Shown here piece by piece: positions 9,438-18,112 of a DNA stretch of 64,000 bases. How positions within the stretch are numbered: position 1 is the first letter of the stretch; each line of letters starts with the position of its first letter. The notes under the pieces were generated by a model, which was not told the origin of the DNA, did no database searches, and was given only the letters and a program-made list of their open reading frames with translations. Made by a program: the position numbers and the translations under genes. Origin of the DNA: an uncultured Neomegalonema sp. (GTDB lineage: Bacteria > Pseudomonadota > Alphaproteobacteria > Rhodobacterales > Rhodobacteraceae); contig CALFFK010000047.1 in NCBI GenBank assembly GCA_937957975.1, positions 62,001 to 126,000 of the forward strand, written 5' to 3'.

Positions 9438-10480
9438 CGACAGCGACCCTAACCCGCCGCCGCTTTCCGGTTTTCTGGATCTTTGCGCTGCTCATCGCGA
9501 TTGGCCTTGCCCTGTTCGCCTACGAGGCGACCCGCGTGAAACACGCGTTGACCCGCGATGCCGGGGGCGCCCTTGTCGTTGCTGAACGCGCGAGCCAGAC
9601 ATATCTCAAGGGGTTGGAACCAGTCCTCGCCACTATTGATGGCTCTCTTGGCAGAGACATACGCGGCCCGCTGGCGGCAGAAATCAGCACGAGCATCGAC
9701 GCCGCTTTTGCCCCCGTTTATGCCCGCATCGACGATTATCTCGATTTCCATTACTCGCTGACAGGCGAATATACCGCGATTGCCTCGACGCTTTCGGGGC
9801 AGTTTACCGATTCCATGCAGAACCGTCTTTTTGACATTGAAACGCTTGATAGCGCGCTTACCCGTGCCGATGCCGCCATCGCGTCTCGCTTTGATGGAGC
9901 CTTGGCCGGTTCGTTCAAAACCATCAAGGCCACAGCCCGTGCAAAACTGGCGCTGACGGATACTGACATGGCGCGACTGGGCGAAGCAGGGCTGATAACG
10001 GTCGTGCAGGCCGACGCGCTTGACCGCTTTGACACAGAGCTGACTATCGCGCGCACGGCGGTTTCGGTTGCGGGAGGGGCCGCTGTAATGCGCGGAACCC
10101 GCAGGCTTGCTACACGAATGGCCCGCAAAATTGCCGCGAAAGCTGGCACCAAAGCTGCTGGGCGGCTGGCCGGGGGTAGTGGTTCAATGGCGACGGGCGC
10201 GAGCGTTGGCTCTGCCCTCGGCCCGGTTGGCGCAGTTATTGGCGGGGCTGCGGGGGCGCTGGCGGGGTGGATCGTCACCGACGCCATCATTATCGAACTC
10301 GACGAAGTGCTCAATCGCGACGATTTTGCCCGCGAGTTGGTCATTCTGATTGATGGCCAGCGCGACCAGGCCAAGGTCGCCGCGCTCACGCAATACGAAA
10401 GCCTGCTGGACGCGATTGCCATCGATCAAAAGGCTGTTTTCAGAACACCGGCAGAGCGGTTCCTGACCAGCTCTTATTGA
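9434..10480 (+). CDS. Membrane protein with N-terminal anchor and C-terminal glycine-rich hydrophobic segment, unknown function
   Basis: A 348-residue protein with one N-terminal membrane anchor (about residues 11-30) after a short basic leader. A long alpha-helical, mostly extracytoplasmic region (40-205) follows, then a Gly/Ala-rich hydrophobic stretch at about 241-285 ('SVGSALGPVGAVIGGAAGAL') with small residues spaced like a glycine zipper. After that come an acidic amphipathic part and the C-terminus. Such small-residue repeats favour tight helix packing or membrane insertion. I do not recognise a named family. It is coupled by ATGA overlap to the preceding six-span membrane protein, so a joint envelope function is likely but unproven. 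Confidence 0.72.
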   Translation: MTTATLTRRRFPVFWIFALLIAIGLALFAYEATRVKHALTRDAGGALVVAERASQTYLKGLEPVLATIDGSLGRDIRGPLAAEISTSIDAAFAPVYARIDDYLDFHYSLTGEYTAIASTLSGQFTDSMQNRLFDIETLDSALTRADAAIASRFDGALAGSFKTIKATARAKLALTDTDMARLGEAGLITVVQADALDRFDTELTIARTAVSVAGGAAVMRGTRRLATRMARKIAAKAGTKAAGRLAGGSGSMATGASVGSALGPVGAVIGGAAGALAGWIVTDAIIIELDEVLNRDDFARELVILIDGQRDQAKVAALTQYESLLDAIAIDQKAVFRTPAERFLTSSY

Positions 10481-10520
10481 TGATGTGCCGTTGCCGTAAG
10501 ACATGAACTGGACTGCGCCG

Positions 10521-11147
10521 TCAGTTGATTTCCGCACTTGGATGCCAGGTGGGTTTGTAGCCAGCCGAAAGAACATGATCCGCTATACAGGGCGGCGTAA
10601 CCAGTTCGACCTCGCCGGAAGGGGCATCGACGGGACTATAGCCATCGAGAGACCAGCGTAAAGCGCGCTTTCCGTGCCGTGCGATCCATTGCTTGCCATC
10701 GTGGATGATTGCCCCCTCTGGCACGTCATTAAATCTGCACAGAATCGGGCGAACGCCTTTGGCAGAGCACCGCTCGGTGTGCAGAACGGCATCCATTTCG
10801 GAAACTCTCATGCGCCCTTCTCCGCCCAAGCTATGTTGCCATATCTGCGAAAACTCTGTCGCTTTTGCGCGTTGGCATTCGAAGCAAGGTCGATGCCCTG
10901 CGGCGAGCGCCGTCACTTCATCAAGAAAGAAGAGCTCGGTGTAGTTACCGTGATCCATCAGGGTTCGTTTGCGCACCTTGAATTCCAACGTGCAGATGAT
11001 CCAGCTTTTTGTCTTCCAGCGTGTTCGACCGGCCAGCGTGCGCGTATCGGGGTCGTGAAACTGACCGCCCCTGTTGCCCATGAACAGACCGCGTTGAGGC
11101 GCGGCCACAATGGTTCCATCTGGGGTGACGCGATTCTGAAGTGGCAT
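10521..11147 (-). CDS. Conserved hypothetical protein with CxxC motif
   Basis: A 208-residue soluble protein without signal peptide or membrane segments. It has 'RVTPDGTIVAAPQRGLFMGN' near the N-terminus and 'GHRPCFECQRAKA' at residues 84-96, with a CxxC pair (Cys88, Cys91). Two more cysteines follow at about 130 and 141. The CxxC could bind metal or belong to an HNH-like fold, but the remaining ligands are not evident, so no function is assigned. ATG 11147 lies 4 nt after the lipocalin stop, which makes it the last gene of the minus-strand group 13813-10521. Confidence 0.75.
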   Translation of the reverse strand: MPLQNRVTPDGTIVAAPQRGLFMGNRGGQFHDPDTRTLAGRTRWKTKSWIICTLEFKVRKRTLMDHGNYTELFFLDEVTALAAGHRPCFECQRAKATEFSQIWQHSLGGEGRMRVSEMDAVLHTERCSAKGVRPILCRFNDVPEGAIIHDGKQWIARHGKRALRWSLDGYSPVDAPSGEVELVTPPCIADHVLSAGYKPTWHPSAEIN

Positions 11148-11151
11148 GGGT

Positions 11152-11694
11152 TTATTCTGTTGGTTGCGGTGTCAGGGTGATCTGCGACAAATCGTACCCG
11201 GCTTCGCGCAGGACCGAGTAACCCCAGTCCAGACGCGCTTCAGAGATCTGCGGTTGCCGCGCCAGTACCCACCCGGCAATGCCATCAGGGTTTCCGACCA
11301 CCACCGTCTGATAATCCGCATCTATATCGAGAATCCAGTAATCCCCCGCCGTGAACGGAATATACGGTACGAAATCGACTTTCAGCTTTGCATTGCTCGC
11401 ATCTACCGCCTCGGCAGTCGCTTCCGCCGAGCGTGGCGTGGCGGCAAGGCTGCCCTCCCGGCATGTATTGACCACCTTAACGGTCCCGTCGGGATTGATT
11501 GTGTATTCCGCCGTGACCCCCACGCAGCCTTCCTCGAAGAACACCGGAAAGCGTGCAATTTCGTACCAAAGCCCCTGATAGCGATTCAGATCAATCTGCA
11601 TGGCCGTCGGGATTGGCACGCTGGTGTCGCGAAACGAGGGGCCAATCGCACAGGCCGTGGCGAGCAGAGGCAGGGCGAGCACAAGGCGTTTCAT
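11152..11694 (-). CDS. Outer-membrane lipocalin (Blc-like lipoprotein)
   Basis: A 180-residue lipoprotein with signal peptide and lipobox LATAC (acylated Cys15). The lipocalin GxW signature follows in 'YQGLWYEIARFPVFFEEGC' (residues 39-57), and 'AGDYWILDIDADYQTVVVG' is the second conserved strand block. Length and layout match the bacterial Blc family, which binds fatty acids or lysophospholipids at the outer membrane and is often stress-induced. The ATG overlaps the SDR stop by 4 bp (11691-11694). Its place in an oxidoreductase/BKACE operon does not indicate a specific ligand. Confidence 0.9.
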   Translation of the reverse strand: MKRLVLALPLLATACAIGPSFRDTSVPIPTAMQIDLNRYQGLWYEIARFPVFFEEGCVGVTAEYTINPDGTVKVVNTCREGSLAATPRSAEATAEAVDASNAKLKVDFVPYIPFTAGDYWILDIDADYQTVVVGNPDGIAGWVLARQPQISEARLDWGYSVLREAGYDLSQITLTPQPTE

Positions 11695-12449
11695 GGTGCA
11701 AGGGTCTCCGTGTGGCCATCTACAGGGATGACCTGTCCTGAGATGCGACGCGCGGCGGGCGAAGCAAGGAACAGCGCTGTTGCCGCAATGTCTTCCGCCG
11801 TGACCCAGGCGCGCATCGAGACACCTTTCACATATTGCTGACGCATCTCCTCGACGGGCCGATTATGCGCCGTGGCCTCCGCCGCCAATACCCGCTCCAT
11901 CCGATCCCCTTCTACAGCCCCCGGCGCGATGGCGTTGACCCGGATACCGTCTTGCCCAAGTTCCATGGCCAGCGTCTTTGTCATCCCCGTCAAAGCCCAT
12001 TTCGCCGCATTATACGGCCCTCGCCCCGGATAGCCGAACAGCCCGGCGGATGATGACGTGAACAGAAGCAGCGGGTTCTCCCCCGCCCGCAAATGTGGAA
12101 TCGCGTATTTCGCCGTGAGGAAGGCCCCCGTCAAATTCACGTCGATACAGGCCCGCCACTCTGCCACATCCAGCGTTTCCAACGGTCCCGCTGGCCCACC
12201 AGTTCCCGCATTGGCGCAGACCACATCCAGCCCTCTGAACGCCTCTGCTGCCTGATTTACAGCTCCCGCAATCGCAGGTTCATCGGTGACATTCGCCTCG
12301 ATGGCCAGTGCCTTGGGATATTCTGCCCGGAACGCGATCAAAGCCTCCCGGTCAATATCCGTAACCGCAACCTGCGCTCCCATATTCAGGAACGCCCGCG
12401 CATAAGCGCGCCCGATTCCGGCAGCTCCGGCAGTTATAAAAACGCGCAT
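11691..12449 (-). CDS. SDR family oxidoreductase
   Basis: A 252-residue classical short-chain dehydrogenase. The cofactor motif reads 'TAGAAGIGRAYA' (residues 6-17), 'NAGTGG' follows near 79, the catalytic Ser is in 'LFTSSSAG', and Tyr/Lys are in 'YNAAKWAL' (YxxxK). The acidic residue in 'VTDID' after strand 2 favours NAD over NADP. The C-terminal 'SGQVIPVDGHTETL' is typical. Substrate is unknown. The gene lies 29 nt downstream of the BKACE gene; in carnitine-type catabolic operons a dehydrogenase often makes the beta-keto acid that BKACE cleaves, so such a partnership is plausible here (inference). Confidence 0.9.
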   Translation of the reverse strand: MRVFITAGAAGIGRAYARAFLNMGAQVAVTDIDREALIAFRAEYPKALAIEANVTDEPAIAGAVNQAAEAFRGLDVVCANAGTGGPAGPLETLDVAEWRACIDVNLTGAFLTAKYAIPHLRAGENPLLLFTSSSAGLFGYPGRGPYNAAKWALTGMTKTLAMELGQDGIRVNAIAPGAVEGDRMERVLAAEATAHNRPVEEMRQQYVKGVSMRAWVTAEDIAATALFLASPAARRISGQVIPVDGHTETLAP

Positions 12450-12478
12450 CAGGAAGTCTCCGCTCCTTCAGTATCAGC

Positions 12479-13393
12479 TTACCCTGCTGGCATCCGCTTT
12501 TCCAGTTTCAGTCGCTCACGCACATCATCTGGGCCGATCACACGCGCCCCCATGCCTTCGAGGATCGTGACGGCCCGCTCGACCAGTTGTTCATTCGTCG
12601 CCAATACGCCTTTTGACAAATACAGGTTATCTTCCAGCCCCACCCGCACATTTCCGCCATGCAGGGCCATCGCGGCCACATAGGGCAATTCATCGCGACC
12701 GATGGAGAACCCGGAATAGACCCAGTCTTCGGGTATCGCGGCGACCATTGCGCCCAGTGTCGCCATGTCGTTCGGCGCACCCCAAGGGATACCCATGCAA
12801 AGCTGCACGAGCGCCGGAGCGTCGATCAGTCCTTCTTTCGCCAATTGCTTGGCCAGCCACAGATGCCCGGTATCGAACGCTTCGATCTCTGGTTTGACCC
12901 CCAGATCGCGCATTCCGGCGGCCATGGCGCGCAGCATCGCAGGGGTATTCGTCATCACGTAATCCCCCTCACCAAAATTCATGGTTCCGCAATCGAGGGT
13001 GCAGATTTCGGGCAGGCATTCCGCAATATGCGCCAGCCGCTCGGTCGCCCCGGCCATATCCGTTCCTGCCTCATCCACGGGTAATGGCTGCTCCACCGAT
13101 CCCAACGTCAGGTCGCCCCCCATTCCGGCAGTCAGGTTCAGCACCACATCCGTATCGGATGCCCGGATACGATCTGTTACCTCCCGAAACAGCCCTACAT
13201 CGCGCGAGGGCGCGCCGGTTTCAGGATCGCGGACATGACAATGCACAATGGCCGCCCCAGCCTTAGCCGCCTCTATCGCACTATTGGCGATCTGCTCCGG
13301 CGTGATCGGCACAAGGTTGGATTTATCAGTGGTCGCGCCTGACCCGGTAATGGCGGCAGTGATGAAGACTTCTCGATTCATTGGGCGGTTCAT
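12479..13393 (-). CDS. Beta-keto acid cleavage enzyme (BKACE, 3-keto-5-aminohexanoate cleavage family)
   Basis: A 304-residue protein of the BKACE (DUF849) family, which condenses a beta-keto acid with acetyl-CoA and splits it to acetoacetate plus a new acyl-CoA. The zinc ligands are visible in 'GAAIVHCHVRD' (His51, His53), with 'LNLTAGMGGD', 'CTLDCGTMNFG' and 'LCMGIPWGAP' as further family blocks. Family members differ in substrate (3-keto-5-aminohexanoate, dehydrocarnitine, others), and this cannot be read here. The neighbouring SDR may supply the keto acid. Start ATG 13393 has a GGACGGAAAG stretch upstream; ATG 13381 is an alternative. Confidence 0.92.
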   Translation of the reverse strand: MNRPMNREVFITAAITGSGATTDKSNLVPITPEQIANSAIEAAKAGAAIVHCHVRDPETGAPSRDVGLFREVTDRIRASDTDVVLNLTAGMGGDLTLGSVEQPLPVDEAGTDMAGATERLAHIAECLPEICTLDCGTMNFGEGDYVMTNTPAMLRAMAAGMRDLGVKPEIEAFDTGHLWLAKQLAKEGLIDAPALVQLCMGIPWGAPNDMATLGAMVAAIPEDWVYSGFSIGRDELPYVAAMALHGGNVRVGLEDNLYLSKGVLATNEQLVERAVTILEGMGARVIGPDDVRERLKLEKRMPAG

Positions 13394-13474
13394 GGCGGGC
13401 TTTCCGTCCTGAGGATTGCATTGCCACCAGCCTTGCGATGGATTGCGCCTCTGGACAATCGGAATTTTTCGCTG

Positions 13475-13813
13475 TCAGCTTTCCGTCCAGACCGCCATCT
13501 CAGCGCCACCAGGTTCGCGAAACTGAAACCGTCTCCCGCCGGGAAACTCAAAAATATCCTTCGTAATCTCTGCCCCTGCCTCCTTCACGTGTTTGAATGC
13601 GGCTTCCAGATCATCGGTTTTCAGCACGATGAGCGGCGCGCGTGCTTGCCCCCGCTCGATCCCGCCTCCGGTCCCCGCATCCCGAATATCGCGATAATCC
13701 GGCCCGTATTCTACGAATGACCACCCAAACGCCTCCGCAAAAAACGCTTGTGTCTTCTCCAGTTCGGGCGAAGTGAACTCGATATAGTCGATGGGAAGGG
13801 TGCTGGTTGTCAT
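13475..13813 (-). CDS. VOC (glyoxalase/bleomycin-resistance) family protein
   Basis: A 112-residue single-domain vicinal-oxygen-chelate protein. It shows 'IDYIEFTSPELEKTQAFF' near the N-terminus, 'FGWSFVEYGPDY', and a C-terminal 'FQFREPGGAEMAVW' that places the usual metal-region glutamate. Start ATG 13813 has AAAGG about 8 nt upstream; ATG 13819 would sit directly on that site. It probably dimerises to form the complete VOC fold. The substrate or function is unknown. It is transcribed towards the BKACE gene, with 81 nt between them, and may lead the operon. Confidence 0.88.
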   Translation of the reverse strand: MTTSTLPIDYIEFTSPELEKTQAFFAEAFGWSFVEYGPDYRDIRDAGTGGGIERGQARAPLIVLKTDDLEAAFKHVKEAGAEITKDIFEFPGGRRFQFREPGGAEMAVWTES

Positions 13814-13969
13814 AATCATACCTTTCGCCAATGAAATCTGACCGAATCCTATCGGTCCGGGGCGATGGAATCGATCTGAAATAGCCATTCCATCATCCGG
13901 CATTGCAAAACGAGCATATTGCACGCACCGCCCCCCCGTGCATGATTGATCCCAAACGGGGAGGCCATC

Positions 13970-14938
13970 TTGGACGCGATACCGGCACAGGACATCACAG
14001 CACAGCGATTGCACACGCTCAACGATCATCTGGCGGCGGGGCTGATCGCCCGTGAAGCCGTCGTCGAGCGACTGCTTGTGGCTCTGCTTTGCGGCGGGCA
14101 TTTGCTGCTGGAGGGTGCGCCGGGGCTGGCCAAGACCCGCGCGGTCAAGCTGCTCGCCAACGGCCTCTCCACCCCCTTCTCGCGCATCCAATGCACTCCT
14201 GATCTGATGCCAGCCGACCTCACCGGCACCCCCGTCTTCCGGCAGGACACCGGCAACTTCGAGTTCATGCGCGGTCCCGTCTTCGCCTCCCTCGTGCTGG
14301 TGGATGAGATCAACCGCGCCCCACCAAAAGTTCAATCCGCCTTGCTTGAAGCCATGGGCGAAGGGCAGGTCACGGCGGGGGGAACCACCTATTCACTGCC
14401 TGATCCTTTCATGGTGGTCGCCACCCAAAACCCCATCGAACATGAAGGTACATTTCCACTGCCAGAGGCTCAACTCGACCGCTTCCTCCTGCATGTCGTG
14501 ATCGACCCCCCCGGCGCCGAAGATGAATTGCGCATCCTCGATCTGGTTGAGAATGAAACCTCTGGCACTGGATCGCCGCCCGCCGAGCCGATCACCGGGG
14601 CTGATATCCTCGCTGCACGGCAAGGGGCAAGGGCCGTGCATCTGTCACCCGCCCTGAAGGACTATATCGTCCGCCTTGTCACTGCCACGCGGGAGGGCGA
14701 GGGGATTGCGTCTTCAATCGAGCACCCCGTCTCTCCGCGTGGCACGTTGGCGTTGGCCGCTGGAGCAAAGGCCCGCGCTTATCTGCATGGGCGCGATTAT
14801 GCGGTGCCTGAAGACGTTTCCGAATTGGCGGCGGATGCGCTGGCGCATCGGATGGTTGTCACATGGCGCGCCTCTGCCGAGGGTGAGACAGCACGTGGTA
14901 TCGTCACGCAGCTCCTTGCCGGGATTGAGCCGCTGTGA
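13970..14938 (+). CDS. MoxR-type AAA+ ATPase
   Basis: A 322-residue AAA+ ATPase of the MoxR group, thought to act as a chaperone that matures or activates partner proteins with VWA domains. Walker A is 'GAPGLAKT' (residues 49-56) and Walker B 'VDEINR' (111-116), followed by 'VVATQNPIEHEGTFPLPEAQ' with the MoxR-typical sensor region. I choose TTG 13970 because a strong GGGGAGG lies 5 nt upstream at 13958-13964; a TTG at 13946 has none. It is the first gene of a seven-gene operon, and its stop overlaps the next start (GTGA). Confidence 0.93.
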   Translation: MDAIPAQDITAQRLHTLNDHLAAGLIAREAVVERLLVALLCGGHLLLEGAPGLAKTRAVKLLANGLSTPFSRIQCTPDLMPADLTGTPVFRQDTGNFEFMRGPVFASLVLVDEINRAPPKVQSALLEAMGEGQVTAGGTTYSLPDPFMVVATQNPIEHEGTFPLPEAQLDRFLLHVVIDPPGAEDELRILDLVENETSGTGSPPAEPITGADILAARQGARAVHLSPALKDYIVRLVTATREGEGIASSIEHPVSPRGTLALAAGAKARAYLHGRDYAVPEDVSELAADALAHRMVVTWRASAEGETARGIVTQLLAGIEPL

Positions 14939-15822
14939 GTGTGGTTGTGGCCAGACCCGGTATCGACCTCACGGCGGAGCATCTGCTGTCCCTGCGCCAC
15001 TTCCTGCGTCGGATGCCACCCCCGCGTTTGTCTGATAACGCGCTCCCCGGAGGCATGGTCAACAAGCGGCGCGGGCGGGGGCTGGAGGCCGCCGACATCC
15101 GGCATTTTGTGGAGGGCGATGACATCCGCCTGATCGACCGCAACGCGACCGCTCGTACCGGAAAGTTGCATGTCCGCACTGTCCACGATGAGCGCGACCG
15201 CACCGCGTTGCTAATGGCTGATTTCCGCGCTTCGATGTTATGGGGAACCCGCCGTGCCCTGCGCTCGGTCGCTGCTGCCGAAGCCCTGACGCTGCTTGGC
15301 TGGCGCGTCATCGCGGCGGGTGGGCGTGTCGCGTTGTTGGCCTTTGGGGCGGGAGAGCCGGTTATCATCGCCCCACGCGGGCGCGACCGGGGTATGGTTG
15401 CTGTGATCGGGGGATTGGTTCGCGCGCACCGGGCAGCATTGGCTCACCCCGATGCTCAGGAGCCACCCCTTCGCGACGCCCTTACCTTCGCAAGGCGGAT
15501 GATGTCCTCTGGTTCCAGCATCTTCCTCGCTTCTGCCCTTGATGCCCCCGAAGATCTTGATCGCGATGCCCTTGGCGCGTTGCATGACCGTTGCCCGCTC
15601 ACGGTGCTGCATATGCGTGATGCCTTCGAGATTGCCGCACCGGGGGGGGCATATCCTTTTCGTTTGGCCAGCGGCGCGGGCGGAGTGTCGCGCATGGCCG
15701 AGGCCCATCACGACGAAGCCATCCGCAGCACCCTGCAAGGTTGGCGTATTGGCGCCGCTGAACTCGACGCCTCTCTCGCGCCCGAAGCGATGGCGGATGC
15801 TTTGGGGTATGCCGGTGTCTGA
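14935..15822 (+). CDS. DUF58 domain-containing protein
   Basis: A 295-residue protein with the DUF58 signature 'RRGRGLEAADIRHFVEGDDI' (residues 46-65) followed by 'IDRNATARTGKLHVR'. The rest has a VWA-like fold arrangement, and the protein lacks the two N-terminal membrane helices found in many DUF58 proteins. DUF58 proteins nearly always sit next to MoxR ATPases and are presumed partners or substrates. GTG 14935 overlaps the moxR stop. No enzymatic activity is known. Confidence 0.9.
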   Translation: MSVVVARPGIDLTAEHLLSLRHFLRRMPPPRLSDNALPGGMVNKRRGRGLEAADIRHFVEGDDIRLIDRNATARTGKLHVRTVHDERDRTALLMADFRASMLWGTRRALRSVAAAEALTLLGWRVIAAGGRVALLAFGAGEPVIIAPRGRDRGMVAVIGGLVRAHRAALAHPDAQEPPLRDALTFARRMMSSGSSIFLASALDAPEDLDRDALGALHDRCPLTVLHMRDAFEIAAPGGAYPFRLASGAGGVSRMAEAHHDEAIRSTLQGWRIGAAELDASLAPEAMADALGYAGV

Positions 15823-16177
15823 CGATATTGTCCTCAACGCTCTTGCCGACATCCGCCAGCCTTCGCTGTTCGGGGGGGCACTCTGGAGCGAGGCGCTGCT
15901 GGCGCTTGGTATTGGCATGGTACTGGCCCTCGCTGTCGCAGCCATCTTGCGGATCGCCTCCGAACCCCGCGCGGCGAAGCAACGCCCTATTGGGGAACGC
16001 ATCGCGGCACTTGCGGACCTCTCTCTCTCCGGGCGTCTTGCTGCCCTCGCACGCCTCGCCCAAGAGAACGGAACCCCTTTGCCCGAAGACATCCGCACGG
16101 CCCTCTACCGCCCGATGCCGGAGTCTGAACTTGCCGGTTACGTCAATCGTCTCGAAACTGACCTCCTGAGCCGCTGA
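15809..16177 (+). CDS. DUF4381 domain-containing membrane protein
   Basis: A 122-residue protein with one membrane helix at about residues 25-45 followed by a basic, helical cytoplasmic domain ('RAAKQRPIGERIAALADLSL'). This is the DUF4381 layout, found between DUF58 and VWA genes in MoxR operons. It begins inside the DUF58 gene (ATG 15809, 14 bp overlap); GTG 15815 is an alternative start. It ends 1 nt before the next gene. It probably scaffolds the membrane-bound VWA proteins, by analogy with its place in the operon. Confidence 0.82.
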   Translation: MPVSDDIVLNALADIRQPSLFGGALWSEALLALGIGMVLALAVAAILRIASEPRAAKQRPIGERIAALADLSLSGRLAALARLAQENGTPLPEDIRTALYRPMPESELAGYVNRLETDLLSR

Positions 16178-16178
16178 T

Positions 16179-17216
16179 ATGTGGAGTCTCGCTGACCCTC
16201 TCGCCCTCTTGCTCCTGCCAGTGCCGATATTGGTTCGGTATTTCTGGCGCAGTGGTCGCACAGGGCAGGGCGGTGACGCCCTTGTCGTTCCGGCGGGTAT
16301 TGGTGCGCGACTGGCACGGGGCGGTGCTGGCACGGGAGGGCTTGGCAATGGCTTCTTCCTGCCTTCCCTTGCATGGATCACCCTCGTCCTTGCCCTCGCC
16401 GGACCACAAAAACTGACCGCCAACCTCGCTGCCCCTGTATCTGGTCGCGAACTCGTCCTCGCCCTTGATCTCTCTGGCTCGATGGTGCGCGAAGATTTCG
16501 GGATCGACGGCCAGACCGTCTCGCGCATCGACGCGGTTCGCCATGTTGCTACACGCTTTGTGAAGGGCCGTACCGGCGACCGTGTTGCTCTCGTCCTTTT
16601 TGGCTCGACCGCCTATTTCGCGACTCCGCAGACATGGGATGTGAATGCCGTCGCCCGCGCCATTGATGAGGCGACCATCGGCATCTCTGGCCGTGCAACC
16701 GCCATTTCCGAGGCGCTGGGCATTGCGATGAAGCGTCTTGTCCCATCCCCGGCAACCTCGAAGGTTATCGTCCTGCTGTCCGATGGTGTGAATAACGCCG
16801 GACCCGTCCGCCCTCGCGCCGCCGCCCGTCTTGCTGCCACCCATGGCATCCGTATCCACACCATTGCGATGGGGCCGAAGGAGTTGGATGAGAATACGAT
16901 CAACCGTGATGCGGTTGATACCGCCACCCTTGCCGCTATCGCTGATCTCAGCGGCGGAGAAACCTTCCGCGTTCGCACGACCGAAGACCTTGAGCAGGTT
17001 GCTACAGCAATCGACCGGTTGGAGGCCGATGAAGATGACGGCCCCGCCGCCGATCTGCACCGCGAATACTGGGCATGGCCCGCCGGAATAGGGTTGGTTG
17101 CGTTGTCCATGATCCTTCTTGGCAGCGTAGGGTTCCGTATCCCCCGGCCTGGGACAGAGGCCAGGATGATGAACGGACCATTGCGCGCAGGGCCACAGGG
17201 GGGCGCGTCGCCATGA
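16179..17216 (+). CDS. VWA domain membrane protein (BatA-like)
   Basis: A 345-residue protein with an N-terminal hydrophobic segment (about 6-23), a second one (62-75), a VWA domain (about 92-285) and a C-terminal membrane helix (about 303-322). The metal-ion-dependent adhesion site is intact: 'DLSGS' at residues 97-101, with a downstream threonine and 'LLSDGVNNAG'. This matches the BatA (aerotolerance) family topology, with the VWA domain outside the cytoplasmic membrane. Partner of the MoxR/DUF58 proteins upstream; its ligand is unknown. Its stop overlaps the next ATG. Confidence 0.9.
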   Translation: MWSLADPLALLLLPVPILVRYFWRSGRTGQGGDALVVPAGIGARLARGGAGTGGLGNGFFLPSLAWITLVLALAGPQKLTANLAAPVSGRELVLALDLSGSMVREDFGIDGQTVSRIDAVRHVATRFVKGRTGDRVALVLFGSTAYFATPQTWDVNAVARAIDEATIGISGRATAISEALGIAMKRLVPSPATSKVIVLLSDGVNNAGPVRPRAAARLAATHGIRIHTIAMGPKELDENTINRDAVDTATLAAIADLSGGETFRVRTTEDLEQVATAIDRLEADEDDGPAADLHREYWAWPAGIGLVALSMILLGSVGFRIPRPGTEARMMNGPLRAGPQGGASP

Positions 17217-18112
17217 CTGATTTCATCCTCCTGCGCCCTTGGTGGCTGACCGCCATCCCAGTTCTTGTGGCGCTGGCCTTCCTCGCCCGTCGTAATGCGC
17301 GCAGTCTGGGCGCATGGAATCGTGCGATGGACCTGCATCTTATGCAGGCCATGCGTGCCATGGGCCGTGTTGTTCCCGGCAAGGGAGGTGGTATAATCCT
17401 GCCCTTCCTTGCGGCTTTCGCCATAATACTGGCCCTCACCGGCCCTGCCAGGCAGACCCGCGAGGCCAGCGGCTATCGCAATCTTGATGCGATCCTGCTG
17501 GTTGTAGACATCTCCCGCTCGATGGTAACAGACCCCGGCTTTCCGCAAACCATCGTCGCCGCCCGTACCCTCGCCGCTACTGCCGGATCAAGACAGATTG
17601 GCCTCGTTGTCTTTGCCGGGGATGCGTATCTCGCCAGCGCGATGACCACTGATTCCCGCGCATTGAGCAACACCCTTGCCTTGCTTGATGCCGAAACCGC
17701 CCCGGATGCGGGCAGCGATGTTACCCGCGCCCTTGCCTTGGCCGGGCAGGTTATCGCCGAAGCTGACATCGCGTTTGCCGACATCGTTCTCGTCACTGAT
17801 GGCGGAGGTCTCTCCGGCGTTGTGATCGCCGAAGCAACCCGCCTTGCCGACCGCGATATTGCTCTCTCTGTACTCTATGCCCCCGCTGCTCAGGGCGGCC
17901 CGCCTGATGCCGCCCGAGCTCTCGCAAAGGCGGGCAAAGGCATATTCGCCACGGTTGCTGATCCTTTCCCCATTGCCGATGCACTCACCGCCCGTGTCGC
18001 TTCGGCTCTGGCCCAGACCGATTACGCGCTGATTCTGATGCGTGATTATGGCCGCTATCTTCTGTTGCTTGCTCTCTTGCCGCTGATGCTGATGTTCAGG
18101 AGGGCCGCGTGA
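17213..18112 (+). CDS. VWA domain membrane protein (BatB-like)
   Basis: A 299-residue protein homologous in layout to the preceding gene: N-terminal helix (8-24), second helix (61-78), VWA domain and C-terminal helix (about 278-295). The MIDAS motif is 'DISRS' (residues 99-103), so the usual DxSxS holds, and 'LVTDGGG' supplies the third element. ATG 17213 overlaps the upstream stop (ATGA). Two adjacent VWA proteins of this type normally form the BatA/BatB pair of Bat operons. The exact role (envelope integrity, stress tolerance) is not settled for the family. Confidence 0.88.
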   Translation: MTDFILLRPWWLTAIPVLVALAFLARRNARSLGAWNRAMDLHLMQAMRAMGRVVPGKGGGIILPFLAAFAIILALTGPARQTREASGYRNLDAILLVVDISRSMVTDPGFPQTIVAARTLAATAGSRQIGLVVFAGDAYLASAMTTDSRALSNTLALLDAETAPDAGSDVTRALALAGQVIAEADIAFADIVLVTDGGGLSGVVIAEATRLADRDIALSVLYAPAAQGGPPDAARALAKAGKGIFATVADPFPIADALTARVASALAQTDYALILMRDYGRYLLLLALLPLMLMFRRAA

